A DNA stretch of 64,000 nt from Solimonas marina. GTDB lineage: Bacteria; Pseudomonadota; Gammaproteobacteria; Nevskiales; Nevskiaceae. The stretch spans positions 35,136-99,135 of the forward strand of contig NZ_JAAVXB010000015.1 of assembly GCF_012241385.1 (NCBI RefSeq), written 5' to 3'. The notes under the pieces were generated by a model. It ran no database searches. It was not told the origin of the DNA and was given only the letters and a program-made list of their open reading frames with translations. Of the stretch, positions 26,165 through 34,597 are shown piece after piece. Each line of letters begins with the position of its first letter. Position 1 is the first letter of the stretch. Made by a program: the position numbers and the translations under genes.

Positions 26165-27259
26165 ATGTCCACCGCCCCCCGCCTCAGCACCCCGCTGCCG
26201 TCGCGCCAGACGATCCGCAGCTGGCTGCAGGATTTCCGCCGCCGCAGCACGCCGCGCGCGCTTGCGCTGAGCGCGTTCGACTACGCGCTGTTCGTGGCGC
26301 TGACCGTGGCCATCGCCGTCGTCCCGTCGGTACTCGTCAAACTGCTGTTGACGCCGGTCGCCGGCTTCGTCATCGGCCGCCTGTTCGTGCTCGGTCACGA
26401 TGCCTGCCATCAGGCCTTCACGCCGAACAAGCGACTCAACGCCGTGCTCGGCCGCCTGCTGTTCCTGCCGTCGCTGACGCCCTACAGCCTGTGGGAGACC
26501 GGCCACAACGTCGTCCACCACGGCTACACCAATCTCAAGGGCTTCGACTTCGTCTGGGCACCGCTGACCCCGGCCGAGTACCGCGCACTGCCGCGCTGGC
26601 GGCAACGCCTGGAGCGCATCTACCGCAGCGGTTGGGCACCGGGGCTGTACTACCTGATCGAAGTCTGGTGGCTGCGCATGATGTTCCCGAGCGCACGCTA
26701 CCTGAAGGTTCGTCGCCCGGTATTTCTCAAGGACGATCTGCTGGTCACCGCGTTTGCGGCGCTGTGGGTCGCCGCGCTGATCGGCACCGCCGTCGCCACC
26801 GCACAGTCGGCAGCGCTGCTGGTGCTGTGCGGTTTCGTCCTGCCGTTCTTGTTCTGGAACACACTGATGGGCTTCGTCGTCTACGCCCACCACACCCACC
26901 CGCGCATCCGCTGGTATGCCGACAAGGCGCAGTGGTCGGCGGCCACACCGTTCGTGTCGACGACCGTGCACCTGCAGCTGCCGGCGGGCTTCAACCGCCT
27001 GCTGCACAACATCCTCGAACACACGGCGCACCACGTCGACATGGGCATCCCGTTGTACGGCCTGCCGGACGCGCAGCGCTGCCTCGAAGCGGCGTTGCCG
27101 GGCAAGATCGTTGTCCAGGATTTCAGCTGGCGCTGGTATTTCGCCACCGCGCGCCATTGCCAGCTCTACGACCTGGAGGCGGCGCGCTGGCGGCGCTTCG
27201 ACGGCAAGCCTGCCCCTGCACGCACCGACACTACAGGTGCTACCTCGACGGCGCGCTGA
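26165..27259 (+). CDS. Membrane fatty acid desaturase
   Basis: This O2-dependent di-iron desaturase introduces double bonds into acyl chains in the inner membrane. The 364-residue protein has the three histidine boxes: GHDACHQ (77-83), HNVVHH (114-119) and HTAHH (286-290). Hydrophobic segments lie around 40-75 and 193-240. The ATG at 26165 is the first after a plausible promoter. Its 3' end overlaps the convergent nlpD gene by 20 bases. Regiospecificity cannot be read. The FNR/CRP-like box upstream suggests oxygen-linked control. Confidence 0.9.
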   Translation: MSTAPRLSTPLPSRQTIRSWLQDFRRRSTPRALALSAFDYALFVALTVAIAVVPSVLVKLLLTPVAGFVIGRLFVLGHDACHQAFTPNKRLNAVLGRLLFLPSLTPYSLWETGHNVVHHGYTNLKGFDFVWAPLTPAEYRALPRWRQRLERIYRSGWAPGLYYLIEVWWLRMMFPSARYLKVRRPVFLKDDLLVTAFAALWVAALIGTAVATAQSAALLVLCGFVLPFLFWNTLMGFVVYAHHTHPRIRWYADKAQWSAATPFVSTTVHLQLPAGFNRLLHNILEHTAHHVDMGIPLYGLPDAQRCLEAALPGKIVVQDFSWRWYFATARHCQLYDLEAARWRRFDGKPAPARTDTTGATSTAR

Positions 27260-28130
27260 CCTTGGCCGGCAGTTTCTTCGCCGGATTGATCGGCTCGCCC
27301 TTCTCGCGGATCTCGAAGTGCAGCATCGGCTTGTTCTCCGGCCCCAGACCCATCTCGCCGATCGGCTGGCCGGCAGTGACGATGTCGCCTTCCTTGACGT
27401 AGCGCTTGCGGTTGTAGCCGTAGGCCGACAGGTAGACGTCGTCGTGCTTGATGATGATCAGCTCGCCATAGCCCTTCAGCGCGTTGCCGCTGTAGACGAC
27501 GCGGCCAGGTGCGGCAGCAAACACCGGCTGACCGACCTTGCCAGTGAAGTCCACGCCCTTGCTGCCCTGCTGGCCGAAGCCGCGCATGACGGTGGCGTGA
27601 TCGACCGGCCACATCCACTGGTAGCCACCGGCCGGTCCGTCGTCGACATCGCTGGCCGGTGATGACGGCGGCGGCTTGGACGGCGCCGTCACGGTCTGCG
27701 GCGGCGGCGTATCGGCGGTCACCGGCGTCGCCGTCACCGATGTCGCATCAGACAGTGCCTGCGTCTGCATGACACCAACCTGCTGCCGCGGCGGCGTGCT
27801 GCTGGTCGCCGGCGGCGCGCGCAAGCGCAGCACTTCGCCGGGGTGGATCAGGTAGTCGGAATCGATGCCGTTCCAGCGCGCCAGCGCGTGGTAGTCGACA
27901 TCGTTGCGAAACGCGATGGCGTAGACCGTGTCACCGGGGCGAACGACGTATTCCTGCGGGCCCGGCATGCGGTCCGGTACGACCCCTGCCGGCAGCGGCT
28001 CGCGGTGATGGCCACTGACCCGGCGCGAGTTTTCCCACGAGGACCAGCCCGCACAGCCCTGCAGGACCATCGCCAATATCAGTGCCGGCACCCACCCCAG
28101 GGACCGCCACGGCTTCTTTGCACGGATCAT
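27240..28130 (-). CDS. nlpD: NlpD-like lipoprotein, LysM plus degenerate M23 domain
   Basis: This is an outer-membrane lipoprotein that in relatives activates cell-wall amidase AmiC at the septum. The 296 residues contain a lipobox (LQGC at about residue 26), a LysM domain (about 60-105, 'EYVVRPGDTVYAIAFRND'), a Pro/Thr-rich linker and an M23 fold. That fold is degenerate: 'KGVDFTG' lacks the first zinc His and 'LSAYGYNRK' lacks the usual YAHN His. It therefore should be a non-catalytic activator. It is last in the surE-pcm-dedA-nlpD series. The usual downstream rpoS is replaced here by the convergent desaturase gene. Confidence 0.92.
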   Translation of the reverse strand: MIRAKKPWRSLGWVPALILAMVLQGCAGWSSWENSRRVSGHHREPLPAGVVPDRMPGPQEYVVRPGDTVYAIAFRNDVDYHALARWNGIDSDYLIHPGEVLRLRAPPATSSTPPRQQVGVMQTQALSDATSVTATPVTADTPPPQTVTAPSKPPPSSPASDVDDGPAGGYQWMWPVDHATVMRGFGQQGSKGVDFTGKVGQPVFAAAPGRVVYSGNALKGYGELIIIKHDDVYLSAYGYNRKRYVKEGDIVTAGQPIGEMGLGPENKPMLHFEIREKGEPINPAKKLPAKVSAPSR

Positions 28131-28148
28131 TCGCAGATCGTTCTCGGT

Positions 28149-28760
28149 TCAGGGCGCGTCGCTGCCCTGCGGTTTCTTGCGTCCTTTGAGCAGGAATCTC
28201 ATCACAAACAATGCCACAAGCAAACAGGCAACGAGCCCGATCTCATGCGACCAGTGATTGATGACGCGTGCCACCGGCTCGCCGAAGTGATAGCCGACGC
28301 CGACCAGCACGCCACACCACAGCGTCGCGCCGAGCATGGTCAGCGCGAAGAACGGCAACAGGCGCATGCCGAACACGCCGGCCGGCAGCGAGATCAGGTG
28401 ACGAATCACCGGAATGAAACGGCCGACGAAGGTCGCCCAGTGCGCATTGCGCAGGAACAGGCGCTCGGCCTCGTGATACTTGCGCTCATCAATCAGCAGG
28501 TAGCGGCCGTAGCGCAGCAGGAAGGCGCGGCCCAGATAGCGGCCCAGCAGATAGTTGAACGACGCCCCGACCACCGAGCCGGCGCCACCGGTCAGCATCG
28601 CCAGCCACGGATTCAGCTCGCCTTGCATGGCCAGATAGCCAGCCGGAATCATGACGAACTCGGACGGCAGCGGAACCAGGCTGGACTCCATTGCCATCAG
28701 GAAGAAAATCTCGAAATATCCGAGATGTGCGACGTATTGTTCAACCCAGGCCGTCAGCAT
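28149..28760 (-). CDS. DedA-family inner-membrane protein
   Basis: The 203-residue protein has the DedA/VTT layout: 'ESSLVPLPSEFVMIPAGYLA', the re-entrant 'GGAGSVVGASFNYLLGRYLG' and 'FVGRFIPVIRHLISLPAGVFGM' with the conserved Arg residues. Known relatives flip undecaprenyl phosphate or phospholipids and support membrane homeostasis. Its ATG overlaps the pcm stop by one base (TGATG), so it is coupled to pcm. An 18-base gap separates it from nlpD. The presence of dedA inside this cluster is seen in many gammaproteobacteria. Confidence 0.92.
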   Translation of the reverse strand: MLTAWVEQYVAHLGYFEIFFLMAMESSLVPLPSEFVMIPAGYLAMQGELNPWLAMLTGGAGSVVGASFNYLLGRYLGRAFLLRYGRYLLIDERKYHEAERLFLRNAHWATFVGRFIPVIRHLISLPAGVFGMRLLPFFALTMLGATLWCGVLVGVGYHFGEPVARVINHWSHEIGLVACLLVALFVMRFLLKGRKKPQGSDAP

Positions 28761-29425
28761 CAAACCTTCCCGGAAAGCAGTGGAACGAAGCTCACCCAGC
28801 CCAGATCCTGCTCGCGTACCGTCGAGCCGCGCCGCTCGACCAGCTTCAGCGACTGGCGCCCCTGCGGGCCGACCGGAATCAGCAGACGGCCGCCCGGCGC
28901 GAGCTGTTCGACGAGAGCCGCCGGCACCTGCTCGGCGCCGGCGGTGACGAGAATGCCTTGATACGGCGCGTACGGCGTCCAGCCGTTCATGCCGTCGGCA
29001 TAACCGAAATGCACGTTGCGGCAACCTAGCGCCGACAGACGCTGGCGCGCCAGCTCCGACAACGCCCGAATGCGCTCGACGGTAAACACCGTGCCAACCA
29101 GCTCGGCCAGCACCGCGGTCTGGTAGCCGCTGCCGGTGCCGACTTCGAGCACGCGGTCGAGCTTGCGGCCCTGCGTCAGCGCCTGCGTCATGTAGGCGAC
29201 GACGACCGGTTGCGAAATGGTCTGCGCATGCCCGATCGGCAGCGCATTGTTCTCGTAGGCACGGCCCTTGAGGGCGTCGTCGACGAACAACTCGCGCGGG
29301 ATCTTGGTGATGGCGGCGATCACCGCCGGATCGCTGACGCCGGCCTGACGAATCTCATCGAGCAGGCGGGCGCGGGCGGCGCTGAGCGTATTGGGCGACC
29401 GGCGGCTGCTGCCGCGCGAGATCAT
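28760..29425 (-). CDS. pcm: Protein-L-isoaspartate O-methyltransferase
   Basis: This SAM-dependent methyltransferase starts repair of isoaspartyl residues in damaged proteins. The 221-residue product shows 'IPRELFVDDALKGRAYENN', 'PIGHAQTISQPVVVAYMTQ', SAM motif I 'VLEVGTGSGYQTAVLAELVG' and the post-motif 'VGTVFTVERI'. I chose ATG 29425, which overlaps the surE stop by four bases (ATGA), over an in-frame ATG 15 bases earlier. The order surE-pcm-(dedA)-nlpD is conserved. Confidence 0.95.
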   Translation of the reverse strand: MISRGSSRRSPNTLSAARARLLDEIRQAGVSDPAVIAAITKIPRELFVDDALKGRAYENNALPIGHAQTISQPVVVAYMTQALTQGRKLDRVLEVGTGSGYQTAVLAELVGTVFTVERIRALSELARQRLSALGCRNVHFGYADGMNGWTPYAPYQGILVTAGAEQVPAALVEQLAPGGRLLIPVGPQGRQSLKLVERRGSTVREQDLGWVSFVPLLSGKV

Positions 29426-30168
29426 AGAGGCGTCGCCCATTGCGTCAGACGTTCGATCATGTCGTGGCGGGTCAGATCGACGAGCAGCGGCGTGATCGAC
29501 ACCTTGCCCTCGGCGATCGCGTGAAAGTCGGTGCCCGGCCCGCAGTCGGCCTCGGCGCCGGCCTCACCGATCCAGTAGATCGTGCGACCGCGCGGATCCT
29601 TGGCCGGCAAGGCGCTTTCGGCGCGGTGACGGCTGCCGGCACGCGTCACGGCATAGCCGCGCAGCGCGTCGAACGGCAGGTCCGGCACATTGACGTTGAG
29701 AATGGTGTCGCCCGGAATCGGATGCTGCTGGATCTGCTCGAGCAGGCGCAGCGTGACACGCGCGGCGGTCTCGAAATGCTGCGGCTGCACCGACGTCGTC
29801 GATACCGCGATCGCCGCATAGCCGAGATGCCGGCCTTCCATCGCCGCCGCCACGGTGCCGGAATACAGGGTGTCGTCGCCGAGGTTGGCGCCGGCATTGA
29901 TGCCGGACACGACGATGTCGGGCTTCAGGTCGATCAGGCCGGTCAGCGCCAGATGCACGCAGTCGGTGGGCGTGCCATCGACGCACAGCGTGCCGTCGTC
30001 ATGCCGCTGCGCGCGTAACGGATGCAGGATGGTCAGCGAATTGCTCGCACCGCTGCGATTGCGGTCCGGCGCCACGACCGCCACCTCATGCCGGGTGCGG
30101 AGCTGATCGTTCAGACAGCGCAGGCCCGGCGCCTGACAGCCGTCGTCGTTCGAAAGCAGGATTTTCAT
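29422..30168 (-). CDS. surE: SurE, 5'/3'-nucleotidase
   Basis: This metal-dependent nucleoside monophosphatase is linked to stationary-phase survival. The 248-residue product begins 'MKILLSNDDGCQAPGL', with the Asp8-Asp9 metal pair. It continues with 'VVAPDRNRSGASNSLT', 'VDGTPTDCVHLAL' and 'DIVVSGINAGANLGDDTLYSGTV', all family signatures. It is first in the surE-pcm-dedA-nlpD operon. truD, often upstream, is not in the window. Confidence 0.96.
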   Translation of the reverse strand: MKILLSNDDGCQAPGLRCLNDQLRTRHEVAVVAPDRNRSGASNSLTILHPLRAQRHDDGTLCVDGTPTDCVHLALTGLIDLKPDIVVSGINAGANLGDDTLYSGTVAAAMEGRHLGYAAIAVSTTSVQPQHFETAARVTLRLLEQIQQHPIPGDTILNVNVPDLPFDALRGYAVTRAGSRHRAESALPAKDPRGRTIYWIGEAGAEADCGPGTDFHAIAEGKVSITPLLVDLTRHDMIERLTQWATPL

Positions 30169-30252
30169 CGGGGCAAAACGGAAATTCGTTGCAGTTTACC
30201 GGATATGATGGGGCGGACCACGAAAAAAGCCGACCACCGACACTTAACTGCC

Positions 30253-30798
30253 GTGAGCGACGATTCGTACCGTGATCCTCCCGACGACGCCGAGCTGTTC
30301 CGCTTGGCGATGCACGGCGTGCGGCTGCAGCCGCCGTCGTCGCGTGTCGATACCGCGCCGCGCGCGCCGGCGCCGGTGCCGCGCCAGCGCCAGCGCGACG
30401 AGCTGGAAGCACTGCGCGAGCTGCTGGCCGACACCGAGCCGGACGACATCGAAAGCGGCGACACCCTGCTCTACCGCGCGCCGGGCGTGCAGGACGGCGT
30501 GCTGCGCAGACTGCGCCGCGGTCATTACCGCATCGAGACGGAGCTGGATCTGCATGGTCTGAACCGCGACCGCGCCAAGCTCGCCGTCGTCGAGTTCATC
30601 GCCCGCTGCCACGCGCTGGACCGGCGCTGCGTGCGCATCATTCACGGCAAGGGCAACGGCTCGCCGAACAGCGGGCCGGTCATCAAAGCGCTGCTCGGCA
30701 GTTGGCTGCGCCGCCGTCGCGACGTCATCGCCTATTGCTCGGCGCGCCATGTCGACGGCGGCACCGGCGCCATCTACGTACTGCTGCGCGCCAACTGA
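30253..30798 (+). CDS. Smr domain protein
   Basis: The 181-residue protein has a charged, Pro-rich N-terminal half and a C-terminal Smr domain of about 85 residues with 'ETELDLHGLNRDRAKLAV' and 'CVRIIHGKGNGSPNSGPVIK'. The LDLHG and HGKGxGS motifs belong to the SmrA/SmrB group of nucleic-acid endonucleases, of which SmrB cuts mRNA at collided ribosomes. The start is uncertain: GTG 30253 gives the usual SDDxx...ELFRLAM beginning, while ATG 30205 or 30208 is in frame but leaves only about 36 bases to the divergent surE start. Confidence 0.85.
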   Translation: MSDDSYRDPPDDAELFRLAMHGVRLQPPSSRVDTAPRAPAPVPRQRQRDELEALRELLADTEPDDIESGDTLLYRAPGVQDGVLRRLRRGHYRIETELDLHGLNRDRAKLAVVEFIARCHALDRRCVRIIHGKGNGSPNSGPVIKALLGSWLRRRRDVIAYCSARHVDGGTGAIYVLLRAN

Positions 30799-30818
30799 GC
30801 GGCGCTCGCTTCGACGCC

Positions 30819-32549
30819 TCAAGCGCGACGTCCAAGCAAGGCGCCGCGCTCCAGCCACCATAGCAGCGCCGTCACTGCCAGCCAGCCTAGCCACCACGGC
30901 CAGCGTGGCAGCGGCCGGCGGCTGCCGACAGCCGCATCGCCGGCCGGCGACGGCGCCTGACTCAAGGCCACGGTTGCCGCGCGGTCGCGCGCATGGCGCA
31001 GGCCAGTCGCATCGTCAGCGCCGCGCACATAGAAATCGCGGCTCGTAGCGTCGCTGTCGAGTCGATACCAACCGGCCTCGCGCGGCCAGTACGCGGCGCA
31101 GTCACCGTCGCGCAGCAGCGCGGTCGCGTCGCCGGATGGCGCGATCGCCCGTGCGTCGGCGCCGATATCACACAGTGCCAAGCGCTCGCCGACCCAGACC
31201 GGATCGCGCCAGCCCGGCTCGACCCGCTGTGGCCGGGGCCGCGCCACGGCGCCGACGATGCGCGCCCACCAGGCACCGTAGCGACCGCCGTCGCCGGCCA
31301 GTTGCAGGCGGTAGCTGTCGAGCAGCGTGGTGATAGCGATGCGGCCGTCACCGTGATCGACGGCGACGACCAGGGGATCGCCGTCGCGATCCTGCGCGAT
31401 CGCAGTGCCGCCGCCGATATCGAGCGCCGCCGCGGCGAATGCGGCGCCGTTGCCGGTGGCCGGACCACCGGGGAGCTGCACACTGCGCAGCTGATCCTGC
31501 GCGGTCAGCGTGAAACCCAAGGCCCGCCATTCGTCCAGCACCGCCGGATCGACCGGGCCGGTGACACGCAGCAGCAGCCCCAGGCCGTGTGCAACCGCGT
31601 CGAGCAGCGCTGTCTTTTCATCGGCGCCCAGCGTCGGCCAGGCGCGCTCGTCGACGACGACCATGTCGGCCTTGGCCAGCGCAGCCGGCGTCAGCGACGC
31701 ATCGCCATCGTCGATCTGCAGGCCTTCGCTGAGACCGATGGTGGTCGCCAGCGTGACGCCGGCATCGCGTGCCCAGCGCCGCCAGTACTTCAGCTCCGGG
31801 TCTGGCGCGCCGGCACGCACGAGCATGTCCAGCGCCACGCCGCCCTCGGCGATCAGCGGCACGGCCGTTTCGTCGACGCGGTGCTGCTGCGCGTCCAGCG
31901 TCAGCAGCGAAAAGCGCAACCGGCCGCCGGCATTGGCGGTGCCGCCGAGCGTGAACGCGCCGCTGGAATCGACACGTACGCGGTCGACGACCGCGCCGGA
32001 CGGATCATGCAGCTCGACCTGTACGGCCGGCGCCGCGACCCGACCGCTCAGCGTCCAGGCCTGGCCGATGCGCACCCGCTGCGGCGCCTGCAGCGCGATC
32101 AGGCCATGCCCGGCGGGCGGCGCGTACTGCACGCGCAAGCCGCGCGCGGCGTTTTGATCGCGTGGCGTCAGACCGTCGCCGATGACGTCGATACGGCGTA
32201 GCTGCGGATGCTCGCGTCGCGCCGTCGCCAGATCCGGGACGCGCGCGATGCGCGGCGGCGCCTTTGCCTCGGGCAAGGCGACCACGTCCTGCGCCAGCGG
32301 CGAGGTCGGCCGCGCCTGCGGATCGCCAGCGGTCAAGACCGTCAGCGCGTCGGCATGCCAGGCGCTGGTCGGCGGGTACAGCGTGAACCAGAACAGCAGC
32401 GCGGCCGCCAGTTGCAGGCCGGCGCGCAGCAGCCGTCGCGACCACGGCGGCGACGCGCGCAGACTCAGCCAGCAGCCGGCCAGTGTCGCCAACCCGAGGG
32501 CCGCCGCGATCCACGGCCGCATCTCCAGCGATGCCAGGGCGGCGATCAT
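30819..32549 (-). CDS. Large membrane protein, last gene of the TldD-MoxR operon
   Basis: The 576-residue protein has two N-terminal membrane segments (about 12-30 and 40-58), a large extracytoplasmic middle and one C-terminal membrane segment (WPWWLGWLAVTALLWW). The middle starts with a beta-sandwich-like region ('LSGRVAAPAVQVELHDPSGAV') and continues with an alpha/beta region ('KADMVVVDERAWPTLGADE', 'GLGLLLRVTGPVD') resembling the class-I glutamine-amidotransferase-like domain seen in similar membrane proteins. A catalytic Cys is not evident. It overlaps the DUF4175 gene by four bases (ATGA), so the two products are probably made together. Confidence 0.75.
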   Translation of the reverse strand: MIAALASLEMRPWIAAALGLATLAGCWLSLRASPPWSRRLLRAGLQLAAALLFWFTLYPPTSAWHADALTVLTAGDPQARPTSPLAQDVVALPEAKAPPRIARVPDLATARREHPQLRRIDVIGDGLTPRDQNAARGLRVQYAPPAGHGLIALQAPQRVRIGQAWTLSGRVAAPAVQVELHDPSGAVVDRVRVDSSGAFTLGGTANAGGRLRFSLLTLDAQQHRVDETAVPLIAEGGVALDMLVRAGAPDPELKYWRRWARDAGVTLATTIGLSEGLQIDDGDASLTPAALAKADMVVVDERAWPTLGADEKTALLDAVAHGLGLLLRVTGPVDPAVLDEWRALGFTLTAQDQLRSVQLPGGPATGNGAAFAAAALDIGGGTAIAQDRDGDPLVVAVDHGDGRIAITTLLDSYRLQLAGDGGRYGAWWARIVGAVARPRPQRVEPGWRDPVWVGERLALCDIGADARAIAPSGDATALLRDGDCAAYWPREAGWYRLDSDATSRDFYVRGADDATGLRHARDRAATVALSQAPSPAGDAAVGSRRPLPRWPWWLGWLAVTALLWWLERGALLGRRA

Positions 32550-34597
32550 GGCGTCGCCCCTTGCAGCGCCTGACGATAGGCCTGGGTCTGCGCATCGGGC
32601 GCCGCGCGCGGCTGCAGCGCGGTCGGCGGCGTCGGCAGCAGCGGCCAGAGCCGCGCGGCGAGGCGCTGGCGGCACGCCGCGCAATCCGGTGTGCGGCGCA
32701 GCTCGTCGGCCGCGCGCAGAACATCGAGCGCCACATCGCCGTGCTGAGGGTGCGCGCGCAGCCAGGTATCGAGTGCAGCGGCGTCGACCGGCTGTCCGGT
32801 CTGCAGCGCGCGCCAGGCATCGACGACCGCTTGCGCCTCGCCGTCGCCGCTGCCGATCGGCGACGCCGGTGGATTGACCAAGCCGCTGCGATCGCCGGTC
32901 AGGCGCCGCTTCGGGTCGATCGGCGGCAGATCGAGACCGGCGCGCGCCAGATAGATGCGGGTCGACTGCTGCACCTGCTTGATCGCCTCCAGCGCGCGAT
33001 GCTCGTGCGGCAGCGCTTCTGGCAGTTGCGCGGTGCGCAGCAGACCTTCGGCCGACCACATTTCGTTCAGCGCGCGACGCAGTAGCTGCTTGGTCGGTTC
33101 GTCGAACAGCGTCGCGGCTTCGGCGATGTCGTGCACATGCCCGTATTCCTGCTCGACGGCGCGCGCCGCATCGGGCGGCGGCGGCCCCTCGTGATCGTCG
33201 TGGTCCTCGTCGTGCGGGCCGCCTTCGGTTTCCTCGCCGAGGAAGCGCCCGTAGCGCAGGCGCAGCAACTTCTGATCGTCACCGATCGCATTGGCGCGCT
33301 TGGCATAGGCGGCCGTGGACAACTGCTCCTGTTGCGCGAGCAGCGCCTCGGTGTCGATGATGATCTGCCGTTCGCTGCGGAAGTACGCCGGCATCGCCTT
33401 GCCGACCAGGCCTTCCATGCCGACGCTCTCGTCATCGTCCTCGGCCGGCCAGCGCAGGATGAAACTGGCGCTGCGGCTGAGGTTGGGTGTCGGCTGACGA
33501 TTGTCGGCAACGCTCAGGCGCACGATCAGATCGTCGCCTTGCTCGAAGCCGAGCTTGGTCAGATCGAGGGTGTCGCGGTATTCGCGGTCGTGCGCATCGC
33601 CGTCGCCCTTCAGCGTCACGGTCTGCTCGGTGACCTTGATCAGCTCGCCGGTGCCCTGTGCATGCGAGATCGACAGTTGCGCCTCGCCGAGGCCGTAGTC
33701 GTCGTGCGCGGCAAATGCCAGTTGCCACTGCTTCTGGTCCTTCTCCAACAGGTTCAGCGTCTTGTCCGGCGCGCGCACGGTGATCTGCGGCGGCAGATCG
33801 GGCCGCGCTTCGAGGCGATACAAACGCTGCGCATCGACGCCACTGCCGGGTGCGTCGATGCGGTACAGCGTCGACGCGGCAATCACTTGTTCGCCTTGCC
33901 ACGCGTCGCCGTCGCGCTGCAGAGGCACGGCCTGGCCATCGCGCAGGCGCAGTGTCACCGCACTCGGCGCGTGCGCGAACCGCAGTTGCCAGCGCACCAT
34001 GCTGCCGGCCGGAAAGCTTGCCTCGGCGCTCGTCGCGCGAAATGCGGCGACGCCGGTGTAAGTTGGCGGCGTGATACGCAGCCCGGCGGCCAAGCCGTCG
34101 GCGCCAACCGCTGGCGCCGCCGCGCCGCCGTGCAGCACATGGCCACGCCACGGCTGCCACGCGAACAGTCCGGCGACCAACAGCGACAGCGCCGCGGCGA
34201 CCGCAACGCGACGTGCCGGCCAGGGCGGCCGCAAATCCGGCAGTGTCCGCTCGGCGAGTCGCGCGCGCAGGCGCTCGCGCTGCAACGCGATCAACGGCCC
34301 GGTCGTTTGCGTATCGACCAGCAACAAGGCGCTGCTGTCTTCGAGCTGCGGCCACTGCGCATCGAGTTGCCGCGCCAGCCAGCGCGTATCGAAGCGCGCG
34401 AGTCGGCGGCGCTCGACGAACGCGAGCATCAACAGCAGCGGCACGACGATGACGATCGCCAGCGGCCCTTCCAGCCACTGGGCAATGAACGCAATCGCCA
34501 GCAACGGCGGCACGGCGCGCGACAGATCGTTGAGCAACAGCCGGCGTTGCGCGGCGCGGCGCCGCGATTCCAGACGCGCGAGCAGCGAATCAGTCAT
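32546..34597 (-). CDS. DUF4175-like membrane protein
   Basis: The 683-residue protein has two N-terminal membrane helices (about 27-60, 'LLAIAFIAQWLEGPLAIVIVVPLLLMLAF') and one near 135-150. A long periplasmic part follows with beta-sandwich features ('LRITPPTYTGVAAFRATS', 'LAFAAHDDYGLGEAQLSI') and a helical, charged C-terminus. This fits the DUF4175 family, which is found with MoxR/DUF58/BatA genes. A His/Asp-rich patch (PHDEDHDDHEG) may bind metal. Function unknown. It overlaps BatA by eight bases and the next gene by four. Confidence 0.78.
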   Translation of the reverse strand: MTDSLLARLESRRRAAQRRLLLNDLSRAVPPLLAIAFIAQWLEGPLAIVIVVPLLLMLAFVERRRLARFDTRWLARQLDAQWPQLEDSSALLLVDTQTTGPLIALQRERLRARLAERTLPDLRPPWPARRVAVAAALSLLVAGLFAWQPWRGHVLHGGAAAPAVGADGLAAGLRITPPTYTGVAAFRATSAEASFPAGSMVRWQLRFAHAPSAVTLRLRDGQAVPLQRDGDAWQGEQVIAASTLYRIDAPGSGVDAQRLYRLEARPDLPPQITVRAPDKTLNLLEKDQKQWQLAFAAHDDYGLGEAQLSISHAQGTGELIKVTEQTVTLKGDGDAHDREYRDTLDLTKLGFEQGDDLIVRLSVADNRQPTPNLSRSASFILRWPAEDDDESVGMEGLVGKAMPAYFRSERQIIIDTEALLAQQEQLSTAAYAKRANAIGDDQKLLRLRYGRFLGEETEGGPHDEDHDDHEGPPPPDAARAVEQEYGHVHDIAEAATLFDEPTKQLLRRALNEMWSAEGLLRTAQLPEALPHEHRALEAIKQVQQSTRIYLARAGLDLPPIDPKRRLTGDRSGLVNPPASPIGSGDGEAQAVVDAWRALQTGQPVDAAALDTWLRAHPQHGDVALDVLRAADELRRTPDCAACRQRLAARLWPLLPTPPTALQPRAAPDAQTQAYRQALQGATP

